Under the pieces are notes generated by a model. That model saw only the letters and a program-made list of their open reading frames with translations. It was not told where the DNA came from and ran no database searches. Below, in pieces: positions 43,407 to 51,175 of a stretch of 64,000 nt of DNA. The stretch is from Pseudideonella sakaiensis (lineage in GTDB: Bacteria > Pseudomonadota > Gammaproteobacteria > Burkholderiales > Burkholderiaceae_C): contig NZ_BBYR01000023.1 in assembly GCF_001293525.1 (NCBI RefSeq), positions 1-64,000 of the forward strand, written 5' to 3'. Within the stretch, counting starts at the first letter, position 1, and each line of letters opens with the position of its first letter. The position numbers and the translations under genes are program-made.

Positions 43407-46046
43407 ATGGCGAGCGGCGCGCAATCGATCGTCCTGGCGGCCCAGGCCCGCCGGGCCTATGTCGATGGGCTGATGAAAGGGATGCCGGTCGTCCTCCAGG
43501 CGATCGACACCGGCACCCGTGTCCTGCTCAGCCAGGTGGCCGACCCGGCCCTGGTGCTGCGTCGGCGGCAGACGGTCGATGACCTGAAGCGCCGCGGCAC
43601 CACCTGGCTGCACGCGGTGCAGGGCATCCTGCGCGGCGCCCACGACAAGGGCGTGGTCGAGCCCACCCGGGCGGGCGACCTGGGCGGCAAGTCGCTCGAC
43701 CTCAGCCTGGTCGAGGACGCGACGATCGAGGGCGAGATCCTCAGCAGCCGGCTGTCGCTGGCCATCATGGACCGCGCCTCCTGGGAGTTCAACGACCTGC
43801 GCGCGCGCATCAACGCGCTCGAGGGCCGCGACGAACTGGACGCGCAGGACATCCTGCGTCCGCACGTGCTGGCGCGCGCGGTGACCACCGCCTGGCAATC
43901 GGCCGGGCTCACGCAGGAGAACTGGCGGGTCTCGCAGTCCCTGCTGCACGACGAGCTGGCGCATTTCGTGGAGGAGAACTACCACGAGGTGAACCGCCTG
44001 CTGAAGGACCAGGGCGTGCTGCCCGAGGTGGACCTGCGGCCGCTGATCCGCCGCGCCCGCGACACCGGCCTGGTCAACCCGGAGGCCACCGGGATGTTCA
44101 ACCCGAACCGCACCGGCCTCTACGACCCGCAGCGCACCGGCCTCGTCGATGCCCAGCGCACGGGCCTCTACGACGGCTCGCGCACCGGACTGGTCGGCGG
44201 CCCCGGGGCTGGCGGTGGCGCGGGTGGGGCGGCCGGCCGACCCGGTTTCGGCGGAGCGGGCGGGCCCGGAGGAGGCGGCGGGCCTGGGGGCGGAGGGGGC
44301 GGCGGCGCGGGCCGCACGGCCTACGATGGCTCGCGCACGGGCATCTACGACGGCTCCCGCACCGGCATGGTCGACGGCTCCCGCACCGGGATCTACGACG
44401 GGCAGCGCACGAACACCTTCCCGCCGACCTCGGTGGGCACGACGCGCGTGGCCGGCATCCACGAGGAAACGCGGATGCTGACCCGCAGCTCGCCGCTGCC
44501 GCGCGGGGCCGCGGAAGGCGGCGCGGGCTCGGCGGAGGTCGTGCTCGGGCGCCTGAACCGGCTGATCGGCCGGCACCTGCCGGATTTCGCCGCGACCGCG
44601 GTGTCCAACCCGCAGGCCTCGCCCGGGCTGGCGGCGGCGATGGCCCAGGCCCAGCAGGGCATCGCGCAGCGCCTGTCGGGCGGCGCGCCGGGCGCGGGCG
44701 GCCTGGCGGCGGCCGGTGCGGCGGCCGGCGGCGGCGTGTCGATGCCGATGAGCATGCCGGCGGTGCTCGAGGAGCTGCAGCAGCGCAAGCAGCTGCTGAA
44801 GCAGGCCGCGGCCACGCCGGTCGAGCGCGCAACGATCGAGGTCGTCGCGCTGCTGTTCCAGAGCCTGCTGACCGAGGAGCGGCTGCCGGCCACGGTGCGC
44901 GTCTGGTTCGCGCGGCTGCAGATGCCGGTGCTGCGGGTGGCCGTCACCGAGCCGGACTTCTTCGCCGCCGCCGACCAGCCGGCACGCCGCCTGATCGACC
45001 GCATGGGCGCCACGGTGATGGGCTTCGATGGCGCGCTGGGCAAGGCCGCCGAGCTGGTCGAGCGCGAGATCAAGCGCGTGGTGCAGGTGGTCGAGGCCTA
45101 CCCCGACACCGGCCGGCGCGTGTTCCAGACCGTGCTGACCGAGTTCGAGAAGTTCCTGGAGAACTTCTTCAAGAACGACAACGAGGCCAGCCGCAAGGGC
45201 GTGTCGCTGGCGCAGCAGGTGGAGCAGCGCGAGACGCTGGCGATCCAGTACACGATCGAGCTGCGCAAGATGCTGGCCGAGATGCCGGTGCAGGAAGGCG
45301 TGCGCGACTTCCTGTTCCGCGTCTGGGCCGACGTGCTGGCCACCGCCGCCGTCAAGCACGGGCGGCAGAGCGAGGAGATCAAGGCGATGAAGCAGGCGGC
45401 GGCCGACCTGATCTGGTCGGCCGGCGCCAAGACCTCGCGCGAGGACCGCGCCGCGGTGATCCGCCGGCTGCCGCCGCTGCTGAAGACGCTGCGCGAGGGC
45501 ATGCAGAGCGCCGGCCTGCCGCCGGCGCGCCAGGACGAGCAGATCCAGCTGCTCAACAACTCGCTCGCCGCCGCCTTCACCGCGCGCACCGCCGCGCTGT
45601 CGCCGGACCGGATGAACGAGCTGAAGGCCCGGCTGGAGACGCTGGAGGAGCTGCTGCCCGACGCCGAGGAGGTCGAGATCGACGAGTCCATGGTGCTGGA
45701 CCTGTCGGAGCACGAGAGCTCGGAGCTGGAGATCGTCGGCGACGGCGGCTCGATGCCCACGCCGCAGATGCTGCAGTGGGCCCGCCAGCAGCAGGTGGGC
45801 ACCTGGTACACGCTGGACTACCGCAACCGGGTGGAGACGGTGCAGCTGGCCTGGCGCGGGATGCGCCAGCACCTCGCGCTGTTCGTCACGCCGCAGGGCC
45901 GCGGCGTGCTGTTCCAGCAGCACCGCATGGCCGCCTTCCTGCAGGCGGGGCTGCTGGTGCCGAAGGAAGACGAGTCGCTGACGACGAAGGCCACGCGCAG
46001 CGCGCTGGCGAAGATCGACGCCGACCCGCAGCGGCTGCAGAACTGA
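43407..46046 (+). CDS. DUF1631 family protein with 8-residue RTG repeats and poly-Gly linker
   Basis: An 879-residue cytoplasmic protein of the large DUF1631 family, known mainly in beta/gamma-proteobacteria and without a defined function. The N-terminal part (1-220) and C-terminal part (about 355-879) are helical and conserved, with DTGRRVFQTVLTEFEKFLEN and an acidic patch DAEEVEIDESMVLDLSEHE before the PilZ-like end. Between them lie octapeptide repeats around RTGLYDPQ/RTGLVDAQ/RTGIYDGS (about 230-260 and 310-335), split by a Gly-rich stretch (about 262-303). The spacing of the repeats and their low complexity suggest recent expansion. The ATG at 43407 lacks an ideal ribosome site. Confidence 0.85.
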   Translation: MASGAQSIVLAAQARRAYVDGLMKGMPVVLQAIDTGTRVLLSQVADPALVLRRRQTVDDLKRRGTTWLHAVQGILRGAHDKGVVEPTRAGDLGGKSLDLSLVEDATIEGEILSSRLSLAIMDRASWEFNDLRARINALEGRDELDAQDILRPHVLARAVTTAWQSAGLTQENWRVSQSLLHDELAHFVEENYHEVNRLLKDQGVLPEVDLRPLIRRARDTGLVNPEATGMFNPNRTGLYDPQRTGLVDAQRTGLYDGSRTGLVGGPGAGGGAGGAAGRPGFGGAGGPGGGGGPGGGGGGGAGRTAYDGSRTGIYDGSRTGMVDGSRTGIYDGQRTNTFPPTSVGTTRVAGIHEETRMLTRSSPLPRGAAEGGAGSAEVVLGRLNRLIGRHLPDFAATAVSNPQASPGLAAAMAQAQQGIAQRLSGGAPGAGGLAAAGAAAGGGVSMPMSMPAVLEELQQRKQLLKQAAATPVERATIEVVALLFQSLLTEERLPATVRVWFARLQMPVLRVAVTEPDFFAAADQPARRLIDRMGATVMGFDGALGKAAELVEREIKRVVQVVEAYPDTGRRVFQTVLTEFEKFLENFFKNDNEASRKGVSLAQQVEQRETLAIQYTIELRKMLAEMPVQEGVRDFLFRVWADVLATAAVKHGRQSEEIKAMKQAAADLIWSAGAKTSREDRAAVIRRLPPLLKTLREGMQSAGLPPARQDEQIQLLNNSLAAAFTARTAALSPDRMNELKARLETLEELLPDAEEVEIDESMVLDLSEHESSELEIVGDGGSMPTPQMLQWARQQQVGTWYTLDYRNRVETVQLAWRGMRQHLALFVTPQGRGVLFQQHRMAAFLQAGLLVPKEDESLTTKATRSALAKIDADPQRLQN

Positions 46047-46133
46047 AGAGCGCCCCCAGGGCCGGGCGGTGCCCGCGGCGCAGACGGTTCGAAGCCAGCG
46101 GGCGGCGGGCCGCGAGGAACCCGCCCCGGCCCG

Positions 46134-46586
46134 TCAGTGGATCAGCCGCTCGTCCTCGTCGACGAAGAGCTCGTCGAGGATCAGTGCATCCGGCTCCTCG
46201 CCCAGGCTCCAGAAGACCATCAGCACGATGATCTTCAGGTCCTCTAGGTCGACCGGGCCGCCGGGGATCGCCGAGGCGCGGTCGATCACCATCTCGCGCA
46301 TCGGCGGCGGCAGCACGCCGGCCGATTCGAGGAAGGAGATGAAGCCGATCGAGGCCTCGCCCAGGTGCTCCTGCTCGGCCGGCGAGTACACGCGCAGGCT
46401 CTGCGCACCCTGGGTGCCCACGTGCGACTCCGCCGCCGCGGCCAGGCCGTCCAGCCAGGACAGGGCCTCGCGGATCTCGTCCGTCTCGAACCCGACCGAG
46501 GCGAGCTTGCGCGTCAGCTGGGCGTGGTCCGGACAGGCGTCGGGCCGCCAGTACGTTTCGTACAGGTAGACGAGGACGTCGAACAT
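46134..46586 (-). CDS. smg: Smg/DUF494 family protein
   Basis: A 150-residue soluble protein matching Smg: N-terminal MFDVLVYLYETYW, LTRKLASVGFETDEIREALSWL, LRVYSPAEQEHLGEASIGFI and the C-terminal VFWSLGEEPDALILDELFVD. In many proteobacteria smg is beside dprA and topA or def/fmt. Those genes are not seen here, where the upstream neighbour is a heptose adenylyltransferase. Role unknown. A promoter with TATAGT nine bases before the ATG suggests a nearly leaderless transcript. Confidence 0.93.
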   Translation of the reverse strand: MFDVLVYLYETYWRPDACPDHAQLTRKLASVGFETDEIREALSWLDGLAAAAESHVGTQGAQSLRVYSPAEQEHLGEASIGFISFLESAGVLPPPMREMVIDRASAIPGGPVDLEDLKIIVLMVFWSLGEEPDALILDELFVDEDERLIH

Positions 46587-46595
46587 TTCGAGACG

Positions 46596-46623
46596 ACTAT
46601 ACCCGACTGGCCCGGGCCGCCAA
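46596..46623 (-). promoter_or_regulatory. Sigma70-like promoter of smg
   Basis: On the minus strand TTGGCG (46623-46618), a 16-base spacer and TATAGT (46601-46596). Only nine bases separate the -10 from the ATG at 46586. Confidence 0.55.
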
Positions 46624-46684
46624 GGGCCGATATCCGTGGTCTTTCCGCGGGCGCTGCGGCGCCGCGCCGTGCCGCGGCACGGCC

Positions 46685-47158
46685 TCAGCCGCGGATGCGG
46701 CGCACCAGCGCCGTGGTCGAGTAGCCGTCGACGAAGGCCAGCGCCCGCGCCTCGCCGCCCCAGCTGCGCACCCAGCGCGTCTCCTCCAGCGCCTCGATGT
46801 CGTAGTCCCCGCCCTTGACGTAGACCGCGGGGCGCACGCGCTGCAGCAGCGCCACCGGCGTGGGCTCGTCGAACAGCGTCACCAGGTCCACGCTCTGCAG
46901 CGCCGCGAGCACGCAGGCGCGGTCGGCCTCGGCATTCAGCGGGCGATCCGGCCCCTTGCCGAGGCCGCGGGCCGACGCGTCGCTGTTCAGCCCCACCACG
47001 AGGCTGGCCCCGAGCGCGCGCGCCTGGGCCAGGTAGGTCACGTGGCCGCGGTGGAGGATGTCGAACACCCCGTTGGTGAACACCACCGGGCGCGGCAAAG
47101 CCGCCACCCGGGCCGCCAGCGCGGCGGGCGGGCAGAGCTTGTCGAGGAAATCGGGCAT
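46685..47158 (-). CDS. rfaE2: D-glycero-beta-D-manno-heptose 1-phosphate adenylyltransferase
   Basis: A 157-residue nucleotidyltransferase. It has the class signature FTNGVFDILHRGHV (27-40), with the HxGH catalytic motif at 36-39, then GLNSDASARGLGKGPDRPLN and VKGGDYDIEALEE. It transfers AMP from ATP to heptose-1-phosphate for LPS inner-core synthesis. It corresponds to the C-terminal domain of HldE encoded as a separate protein, the usual state in Burkholderiales. CACAAT lies seven bases upstream of the ATG. Confidence 0.93.
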   Translation of the reverse strand: MPDFLDKLCPPAALAARVAALPRPVVFTNGVFDILHRGHVTYLAQARALGASLVVGLNSDASARGLGKGPDRPLNAEADRACVLAALQSVDLVTLFDEPTPVALLQRVRPAVYVKGGDYDIEALEETRWVRSWGGEARALAFVDGYSTTALVRRIRG

Positions 47159-47165
47159 GGCCGCG

Positions 47166-47171
47166 ATTGTG
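47166..47171 (-). promoter_or_regulatory. -10-like CACAAT seven bases before rfaE2 ATG
   Basis: The minus-strand hexamer CACAAT ends seven bases before the start codon at 47158, predicting transcription from about the first base of the gene. One of six such cases in this window. Confidence 0.45.
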
Positions 47172-47347
47172 GCGCGGGCGCCGCGCCCGCCCGGCACCCT
47201 CGTTTCGATGACAGCGCGTGTCGGGATCGTCCGGAGGATTTCGTTACAGCCTGTGAGGCGCCGCATTCCGTGCGCCCGAGGCGCTGTCGGCGTCTGCACC
47301 ACCGACCTGTGTTCCTGGCCCGTGCGGGCCGCCTTGCAGGAGATGCG

Positions 47348-48067
47348 ATGTTGGATTCCTTCGATCCCGAGACCCCCCGCCCGAGCGACGCCGACGTCGC
47401 CGCGCTGCCCAACCAGGCGCCGCTGGCCGCCGCCCGCCCGGCGGCCGGCCCGGCCGCCGTGGGCCGCGACCGCCGCGCCGGGGCCGCACAGTCGCCGCTG
47501 GCGCTGCTGATCGACGAGATCGACTACGGCCTGGTGCTGCTGACCGAGGAGGCCCAGGTCGTGCACATCAACCACCTCGCGCGCGTGGAACTGGAAGAGG
47601 GCCACCCGCTCGAGCTCGACGGCCGCCAGCTGCAGGCCCGCCAGGCCTCCGACGAGCTGCAGCTGCGCGACGCGCTGAACGGCGCCGCCCGGCGCGGCCG
47701 CCGCGGCCTGCTCAAGCTCGGCGGGCCCGAGCAGATCGCGATGGTCTCCGTCGTCCCGCTCGGCCAGCCCGGCGTCGGCGAGCCCTCGATCGCGCTGATC
47801 TTCGGCAAGCGCCAGGTCTGCGAGGAACTCTCGGTGCAGGCCTTCGCCCGCGTGCACCGCCTCACCACCGCCGAGACGCGCGTGCTCACCGCGCTGTGCG
47901 CCGGCGCCCGCGTGCGCGAAGTGGCCGAGCGCAACGGCGTCGAAACCTCCACCGTGCGCAGCCAGATCAGCAGCATCCGCGCGAAAACTGGCGCGCAGAG
48001 CATCGCCGCCCTCGTCCGCCAGGTGGCGGTGCTGCCGCCGTTGGTGGGGGCCTTGCGGATGAACTAG
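47348..48067 (+). CDS. LuxR-type HTH transcriptional regulator with a PAS-like sensor half
   Basis: A 239-residue regulator. The middle (about 50-155) is PAS-like: DEIDYGLVLLTEEAQVVHIN followed by LARVELEEGHPLELDGRQL. The C-terminus (about 167-230) is a LuxR/GerE HTH: HRLTTAETRVLTALCAGARV and VETSTVRSQISSIRAKTGAQ. There is no receiver domain or autoinducer-binding motif, so the signal is unknown. ATG 47348 has AGGAG six bases upstream. It is isolated from other genes, and the target is unknown. Confidence 0.85.
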   Translation: MLDSFDPETPRPSDADVAALPNQAPLAAARPAAGPAAVGRDRRAGAAQSPLALLIDEIDYGLVLLTEEAQVVHINHLARVELEEGHPLELDGRQLQARQASDELQLRDALNGAARRGRRGLLKLGGPEQIAMVSVVPLGQPGVGEPSIALIFGKRQVCEELSVQAFARVHRLTTAETRVLTALCAGARVREVAERNGVETSTVRSQISSIRAKTGAQSIAALVRQVAVLPPLVGALRMN

Positions 48068-48154
48068 GCGGCGGTGGCGATGGGGGCTGTGGCCTTGGGG
48101 CGGTGCTGTGGCGCAAGGTCGGGGCGGAGGCCGTGTTCGGCCTTGCCAACATGA

Positions 48155-48166
48155 ACCTTATAAGGT
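48155..48166. promoter_or_regulatory. 12-base palindrome ACCTTATAAGGT, likely toxin-antitoxin operator
   Basis: A perfect AT-rich palindrome 26 bases upstream of the HigB-like start; TATAAG within it could be the -10. TTGCCA lies at 48143-48148 but is too close for a standard -35. An autoregulatory operator for the HTH antitoxin is the natural reading. Confidence 0.65.
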
Positions 48167-48191
48167 ACACACTGGTTCGTGAGGATGCGCG

Positions 48192-48545
48192 ATGCCCGGA
48201 AGCGCAACTCAGAAGATGCCGCTGGTCTTCTACCGAAGCGGTTCGGGCCATGAACCCGTCCGGGATTGGCTGCTGAAGCTGGCTCCCGACGAGCGGCACG
48301 AAGTCGGCCGCGACCTGATGCGGGTGCAGTGGCGATGGCCCGTTGGCATGCCACTGTGCCGGCCGATGGGGCAGGGCCTCTGGGAAGTCCGAACCTCGCT
48401 CGGCACCCGCAGGATCGCGAGGGTGCTGATTTGTCCCTACGAGGGGGTGCTGGTTGCCCTGCATGCATTCATCAAGAAGACGCCGAAGACGCCGGACGAG
48501 GACCTCGCGTTGGCGCGCAAACGCCAGAAGGAGCTGAACACGTGA
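48192..48545 (+). CDS. HigB/Gp49-like (RelE-superfamily) toxin
   Basis: A 117-residue toxin candidate of the phage-derived Gp49-like family. Core features are PLVFYRSGSGHEPVRDWLLK, LWEVRTSLGTRRIARVLICP and the C-terminal HAFIKKTPKTPDEDLALARK, with the basic residues of mRNA-cleaving RelE folds. It is followed by its antitoxin with a GTGA overlap. A GAGG precedes the ATG at 48192. Its codon use is less GC-biased than the core genes, suggesting acquisition. Confidence 0.88.
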   Translation: MPGSATQKMPLVFYRSGSGHEPVRDWLLKLAPDERHEVGRDLMRVQWRWPVGMPLCRPMGQGLWEVRTSLGTRRIARVLICPYEGVLVALHAFIKKTPKTPDEDLALARKRQKELNT

Positions 48546-48826
48546 CGAAGACGAGCCCCCATGTCGGATCGAGCCTGGACGCGTTTCTGCAGGACGAAGG
48601 CATCTACGAGGAGTCCGAAGGCCAGGCCATCAAGGAAGTCATCGCCTGGCAGCTCGCCGAGGCGATGAAGGAGCGCTCGCTCTCGAAGGCTCGGATGGCG
48701 ACGCTGCTGAAGACCAGCCGATCGCAGGTGGATCGACTGCTCGACCCCGAGCGCGACGTGACGCTGTCCACCTTGCAACGTGCTGCGGCGCTCGTGGGCC
48801 GGAAGCTGCAGGTCCAGCTCGTCTAG
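48542..48826 (+). CDS. HigA-like XRE-family antitoxin
   Basis: A 94-residue HTH protein. The XRE helix-turn-helix is at about 55-85 (SKARMATLLKTSRSQVDRLL then TLSTLQRAAALVGRKLQVQL). The acidic N-terminal part (FLQDEGIYEESEGQAIKEV) may contact the toxin. GTG 48542 overlaps the toxin stop by four bases, giving the toxin-first order typical of higBA. It should repress the operon at the palindrome at 48155-48166. Confidence 0.88.
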   Translation: MTKTSPHVGSSLDAFLQDEGIYEESEGQAIKEVIAWQLAEAMKERSLSKARMATLLKTSRSQVDRLLDPERDVTLSTLQRAAALVGRKLQVQLV

Positions 48827-48899
48827 CGGCGCGACCGCGGGCATCCTGGGCTCGTCACTGCGGGTCTCGCCGACGATGCTGTCGGCGGACTGAACCTAG

Positions 48900-49013
48900 G
48901 GCTTGCGGCGCAGCATCTTCAGCATTCCTGATGCTCCGTGCAACTTCCCTCGCTACATCTGGGACAAGAAGTGGAACGAAGCCCGGGAGAAGGCCAAGGG
49001 GCTGGCAAGCTGA
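48900..49013 (+). pseudogene. C-terminal remnant, probably of a polymorphic (Rhs) toxin
   Basis: The frame opening after a TAG at 48897 reads SIPDAPCNFPRYIWDKKWNE then AREKAKGLAS and stops at 49011. It has no start codon or upstream continuation. Its position before a small membrane ORF and Rhs pieces, and its composition, suggest the tail of a toxin domain. Family identity is uncertain. Confidence 0.4.
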
Positions 49014-49024
49014 GAGGGTAAGCC

Positions 49025-49117
49025 ATGAAGAATCGCTTCAAAACAGAAGCCACGCTGATGATCGCCTTTCCTGTAGTAGTTCTCCTGGTCGGCCTGCTGG
49101 CGGCCATCTTTCTTTGA
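49025..49117 (+). CDS. 30-residue single-pass membrane peptide
   Basis: ATG 49025 to TGA 49115-49117 encodes a basic N-terminus (MKNRFKTEATLM) and one hydrophobic helix (IAFPVVVLLVGLLAAIFL). A purine-rich GAGAGGG lies about nine bases upstream. It sits 12 bases after the remnant toxin tail, the place where an immunity or accessory peptide of an Rhs module could be. Whether it is expressed is unknown. No homologue is recognised with confidence. Confidence 0.45.
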   Translation: MKNRFKTEATLMIAFPVVVLLVGLLAAIFL

Positions 49118-49184
49118 TCAGCAGGGCGGGGCGTCGGGATTTGCTCCTGCATCTTGCTCCCGATGCCTTCTTGCTTCCCTTGTC

Positions 49185-49500
49185 TTCGGGCGTGACGAAC
49201 CCGATGGGCCGCTCAGGCTGTCGGCCATCCAGAGCAATCTGGCGGGCTGGTCCACCATCGCGGGCAACTTCCTCTACCAGCCTGCCACCGATCTTCGCTA
49301 CGCCTGGCGCTTCGGCAACAGCAATCTGCGCCTGACCACGCACAACGCGGAATGGGGCGCTGCTCGGGATCGCACGCGGCGGGCAGTTCTATGCCGCCTA
49401 CAACGATCACCCGGGGCGGCCCGAGGCCTTGATGAACTCCGGGGGAGGTGTGGCGTGGCGGGCAGCCAATGATGCTTTCGGGCCTTTCGCCATTCAACGG
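49185..49500 (+). pseudogene. Decayed Rhs/YD-repeat fragments
   Basis: Two neighbouring frames carry Rhs-like text. Frame one (to about 49350) reads LRLSAIQSNLAGWSTIAGNF and LYQPATDLRYAWRFGN. After a shift, the next frame (from about 49354) reads [20 protein letters not shown] then [20 protein letters not shown]. The latter corresponds to the conserved region before the hyper-variable tip of Rhs proteins. The frame change and missing ends mark it as a relic. Confidence 0.6.
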
Positions 49501-49529
49501 CTCAACGGAACTTCTGTCCGAGGTAGCAA

Positions 49530-49805
49530 ATGTCACAGCGAACGCAACTGCGCGCAGCGGTCTCGCTGATGATCGCTATCCTCCTGATAGGCGTAGTTCT
49601 CCTGCTTCGAGGACATGAGTGGTCGGTCGGCGTCGTCGCCGTGTCATGGCTGTTGTTCATGCTCTGGGCCGCTCAATTCAGATGCAGACAGTGTCGGACC
49701 CATCATCTGTTCGAGGTCGACGGACTGACGGCACATCCCATTTGGCCGCGAGAGGAGTGTCGCGTCTGCGGTCTATCCACATCGGACACAACGCGGCGCA
49801 GATAG
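49530..49805 (+). CDS. Small two-helix membrane protein with a CxxC...CxxC zinc-ribbon-like tail
   Basis: A 91-residue protein. Two hydrophobic segments (about 10-27 and 33-48, [15 protein letters not shown] and [16 protein letters not shown]) are followed by CRQC (51-54) and CRVC (77-80) within a cytoplasmic or periplasmic tail. The Cys pairs could bind zinc. ATG 49530 has GAGG about seven bases upstream. It overlaps the end of the Rhs relic frame and may have been an immunity protein of that module. Function otherwise unknown. Confidence 0.55.
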   Translation: MSQRTQLRAAVSLMIAILLIGVVLLLRGHEWSVGVVAVSWLLFMLWAAQFRCRQCRTHHLFEVDGLTAHPIWPREECRVCGLSTSDTTRRR

Positions 49806-49864
49806 TCGTTGATTGGCGCGATCCCCTAGCCGCTGCGGCGCGCGTCAGGCTACTTGTCGCTTCG

Positions 49865-50044
49865 TCAAGCAGCCAACGGCTGCTTATCGCGGCGCTGCAA
49901 CGCGGCGTCGGCCACCTCTGTTCGTCCCGGGTTGAGGGTGACGATCGCGATGTGGGACCAGTTGCGCGTCGAGCCTGACCATCGCCGCGGGTTGCGGTCG
50001 CGGGCTTGGGTGTAGAGGTCGTGGCGAGCCCTGAGGACCTCGCC
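49865..50044 (-). mobile_element. C-terminal remnant of an insertion-sequence transposase
   Basis: Reading leftward, the frame encodes VLRARHDLYTQARDRNPRRW and SGSTRNWSHIAIVTLNPGRT, ending at 49865. The SG.TRNW...V.LNP wording is typical of the C-terminus of DDE transposases, probably IS3-like. No DDE core, start or terminal inverted repeats remain. An 8-base stem (49868-49886) lies at the stop codon. Confidence 0.6.
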
Positions 50045-50103
50045 TCCTGCAGCACGCGAGCCGCGCCCTCCTGCGCCGAGCCGTTGACGAACCCGCTCAG
50101 GGA

Positions 50104-51078
50104 CTACGACGCCTTCGGCGGCCCGAAGCGCTGCGGCGGCTTGGGCGCGCGGGCGAACAGCGGCTGCACGTCGGGCAGGTTGGCCTGGATGTCCTTGATC
50201 CGCGTCGGGCCGGACGGGTGGGTGGACATGAACTGCGGCGGGGCGCCCTTGCTGGCGGCGGCCATCTTTTCCCAGAGGCTGACGCCGGCCCGCGGGTCGT
50301 AGCCGGCGCGCGCCGAGAGGTCGAGGCCGATCTTGTCGGCCTCGGACTCGTCCTCGCGGCTGAAGCGCAGCGTCAGGAGCTGGGCGCCCATGCTGAGCGC
50401 CGCGTCGCCGAGGTTGCCGAGGCCGAGCAGCGCGCTGACGACGTTGGCGCCGATGCGGGTGGCCGCGCCCTTGCCCATGCGGGCGCGGGCGTGCTCGCGC
50501 AGCGCGTGGGCGATCTCGTGGCCCATGATCATCGAGACCTCGTCGTCCGTCAGCTGCAGCTGCTGCAGGATGCCGTAGTAGAAGGCGATCTTGCCGCCCG
50601 GCATGCAGAAGGCGTTCAGCTCCTTGCTGCCGATCAGGTTGACCTCCCACTTCCACTGCTGCGCGCGCGGCGTGCTCTTGAGGTTGGGCGCGAGGATGTT
50701 CGGCTTCAGGCGGTCGGCGATCGCGCGCAGGCGGATCACCTGCGGGTGGTCGTCGGGCGCGAGCGCGCGCTGCTGGCGGGCTTCCTGCAGCATCTGGGCG
50801 TACTGCTGCGCGGCGGCGCGCTCCAGGTCCTCGGCGGGCACGAGCTTGGCCAGCGTGGACGGGTCGCTGACGCGCACGCCGTCCTGGGCCAGCGCCGGCC
50901 ACGCGAGGCCGGCGCCGCCGGCCAGCAGGGCCTGGCCGAACAGGCGGCGGCCGTGCAGCGCGCAGCGGCAGCCGGCGCCGTGGCGGCGCAGCGCGGCCGC
51001 CAGCCCGGCACTGGGCCGGAAGCCGTCGCTCGCGAAGCCCTCGGGGGCCGGTGACAGGGGGCGGGACACGGGAACCAT
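50104..51078 (-). CDS. M48-family zinc metalloprotease
   Basis: A 324-residue exported protease. After a long N-terminal lead is a signal-like stretch (LFGQALLAGGAGLAWPALAQ, cleavage near residue 65). The zinc motif HEIAH is at 187-191 within SMIMGHEIAHALREHARARM, and a downstream third ligand in ESEADKIGL. It resembles LoiP/BepA-type M48C proteins of the periplasm, involved in envelope quality control. ATG 51078 has GGAG seven bases upstream. It is separated from the AmpG-like gene by 97 bases. Confidence 0.9.
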   Translation of the reverse strand: MVPVSRPLSPAPEGFASDGFRPSAGLAAALRRHGAGCRCALHGRRLFGQALLAGGAGLAWPALAQDGVRVSDPSTLAKLVPAEDLERAAAQQYAQMLQEARQQRALAPDDHPQVIRLRAIADRLKPNILAPNLKSTPRAQQWKWEVNLIGSKELNAFCMPGGKIAFYYGILQQLQLTDDEVSMIMGHEIAHALREHARARMGKGAATRIGANVVSALLGLGNLGDAALSMGAQLLTLRFSREDESEADKIGLDLSARAGYDPRAGVSLWEKMAAASKGAPPQFMSTHPSGPTRIKDIQANLPDVQPLFARAPKPPQRFGPPKAS

Positions 51079-51175
51079 GGCAGCACTCCGCTCGCAACGC
51101 CGGTCCATCGCCGGCGGCCCGCGGAGCGTAGCAAACGCGCTGCGGGCCGGCCGCGGCGACGGCCTCTCGGGTGCG

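Noticed and set aside
39386-43408. A 1340-residue minus frame opposite yajC-secDF
   Set aside because: His/Gln/Arg-rich low-similarity text is the typical antisense shadow of a GC-rich gene. The plus-strand genes are certain.
48068-50103. Prophage
   Set aside because: Only a toxin-antitoxin pair, Rhs pieces and one transposase tail are present. There are no structural, integrase or lysis genes and no att repeats.
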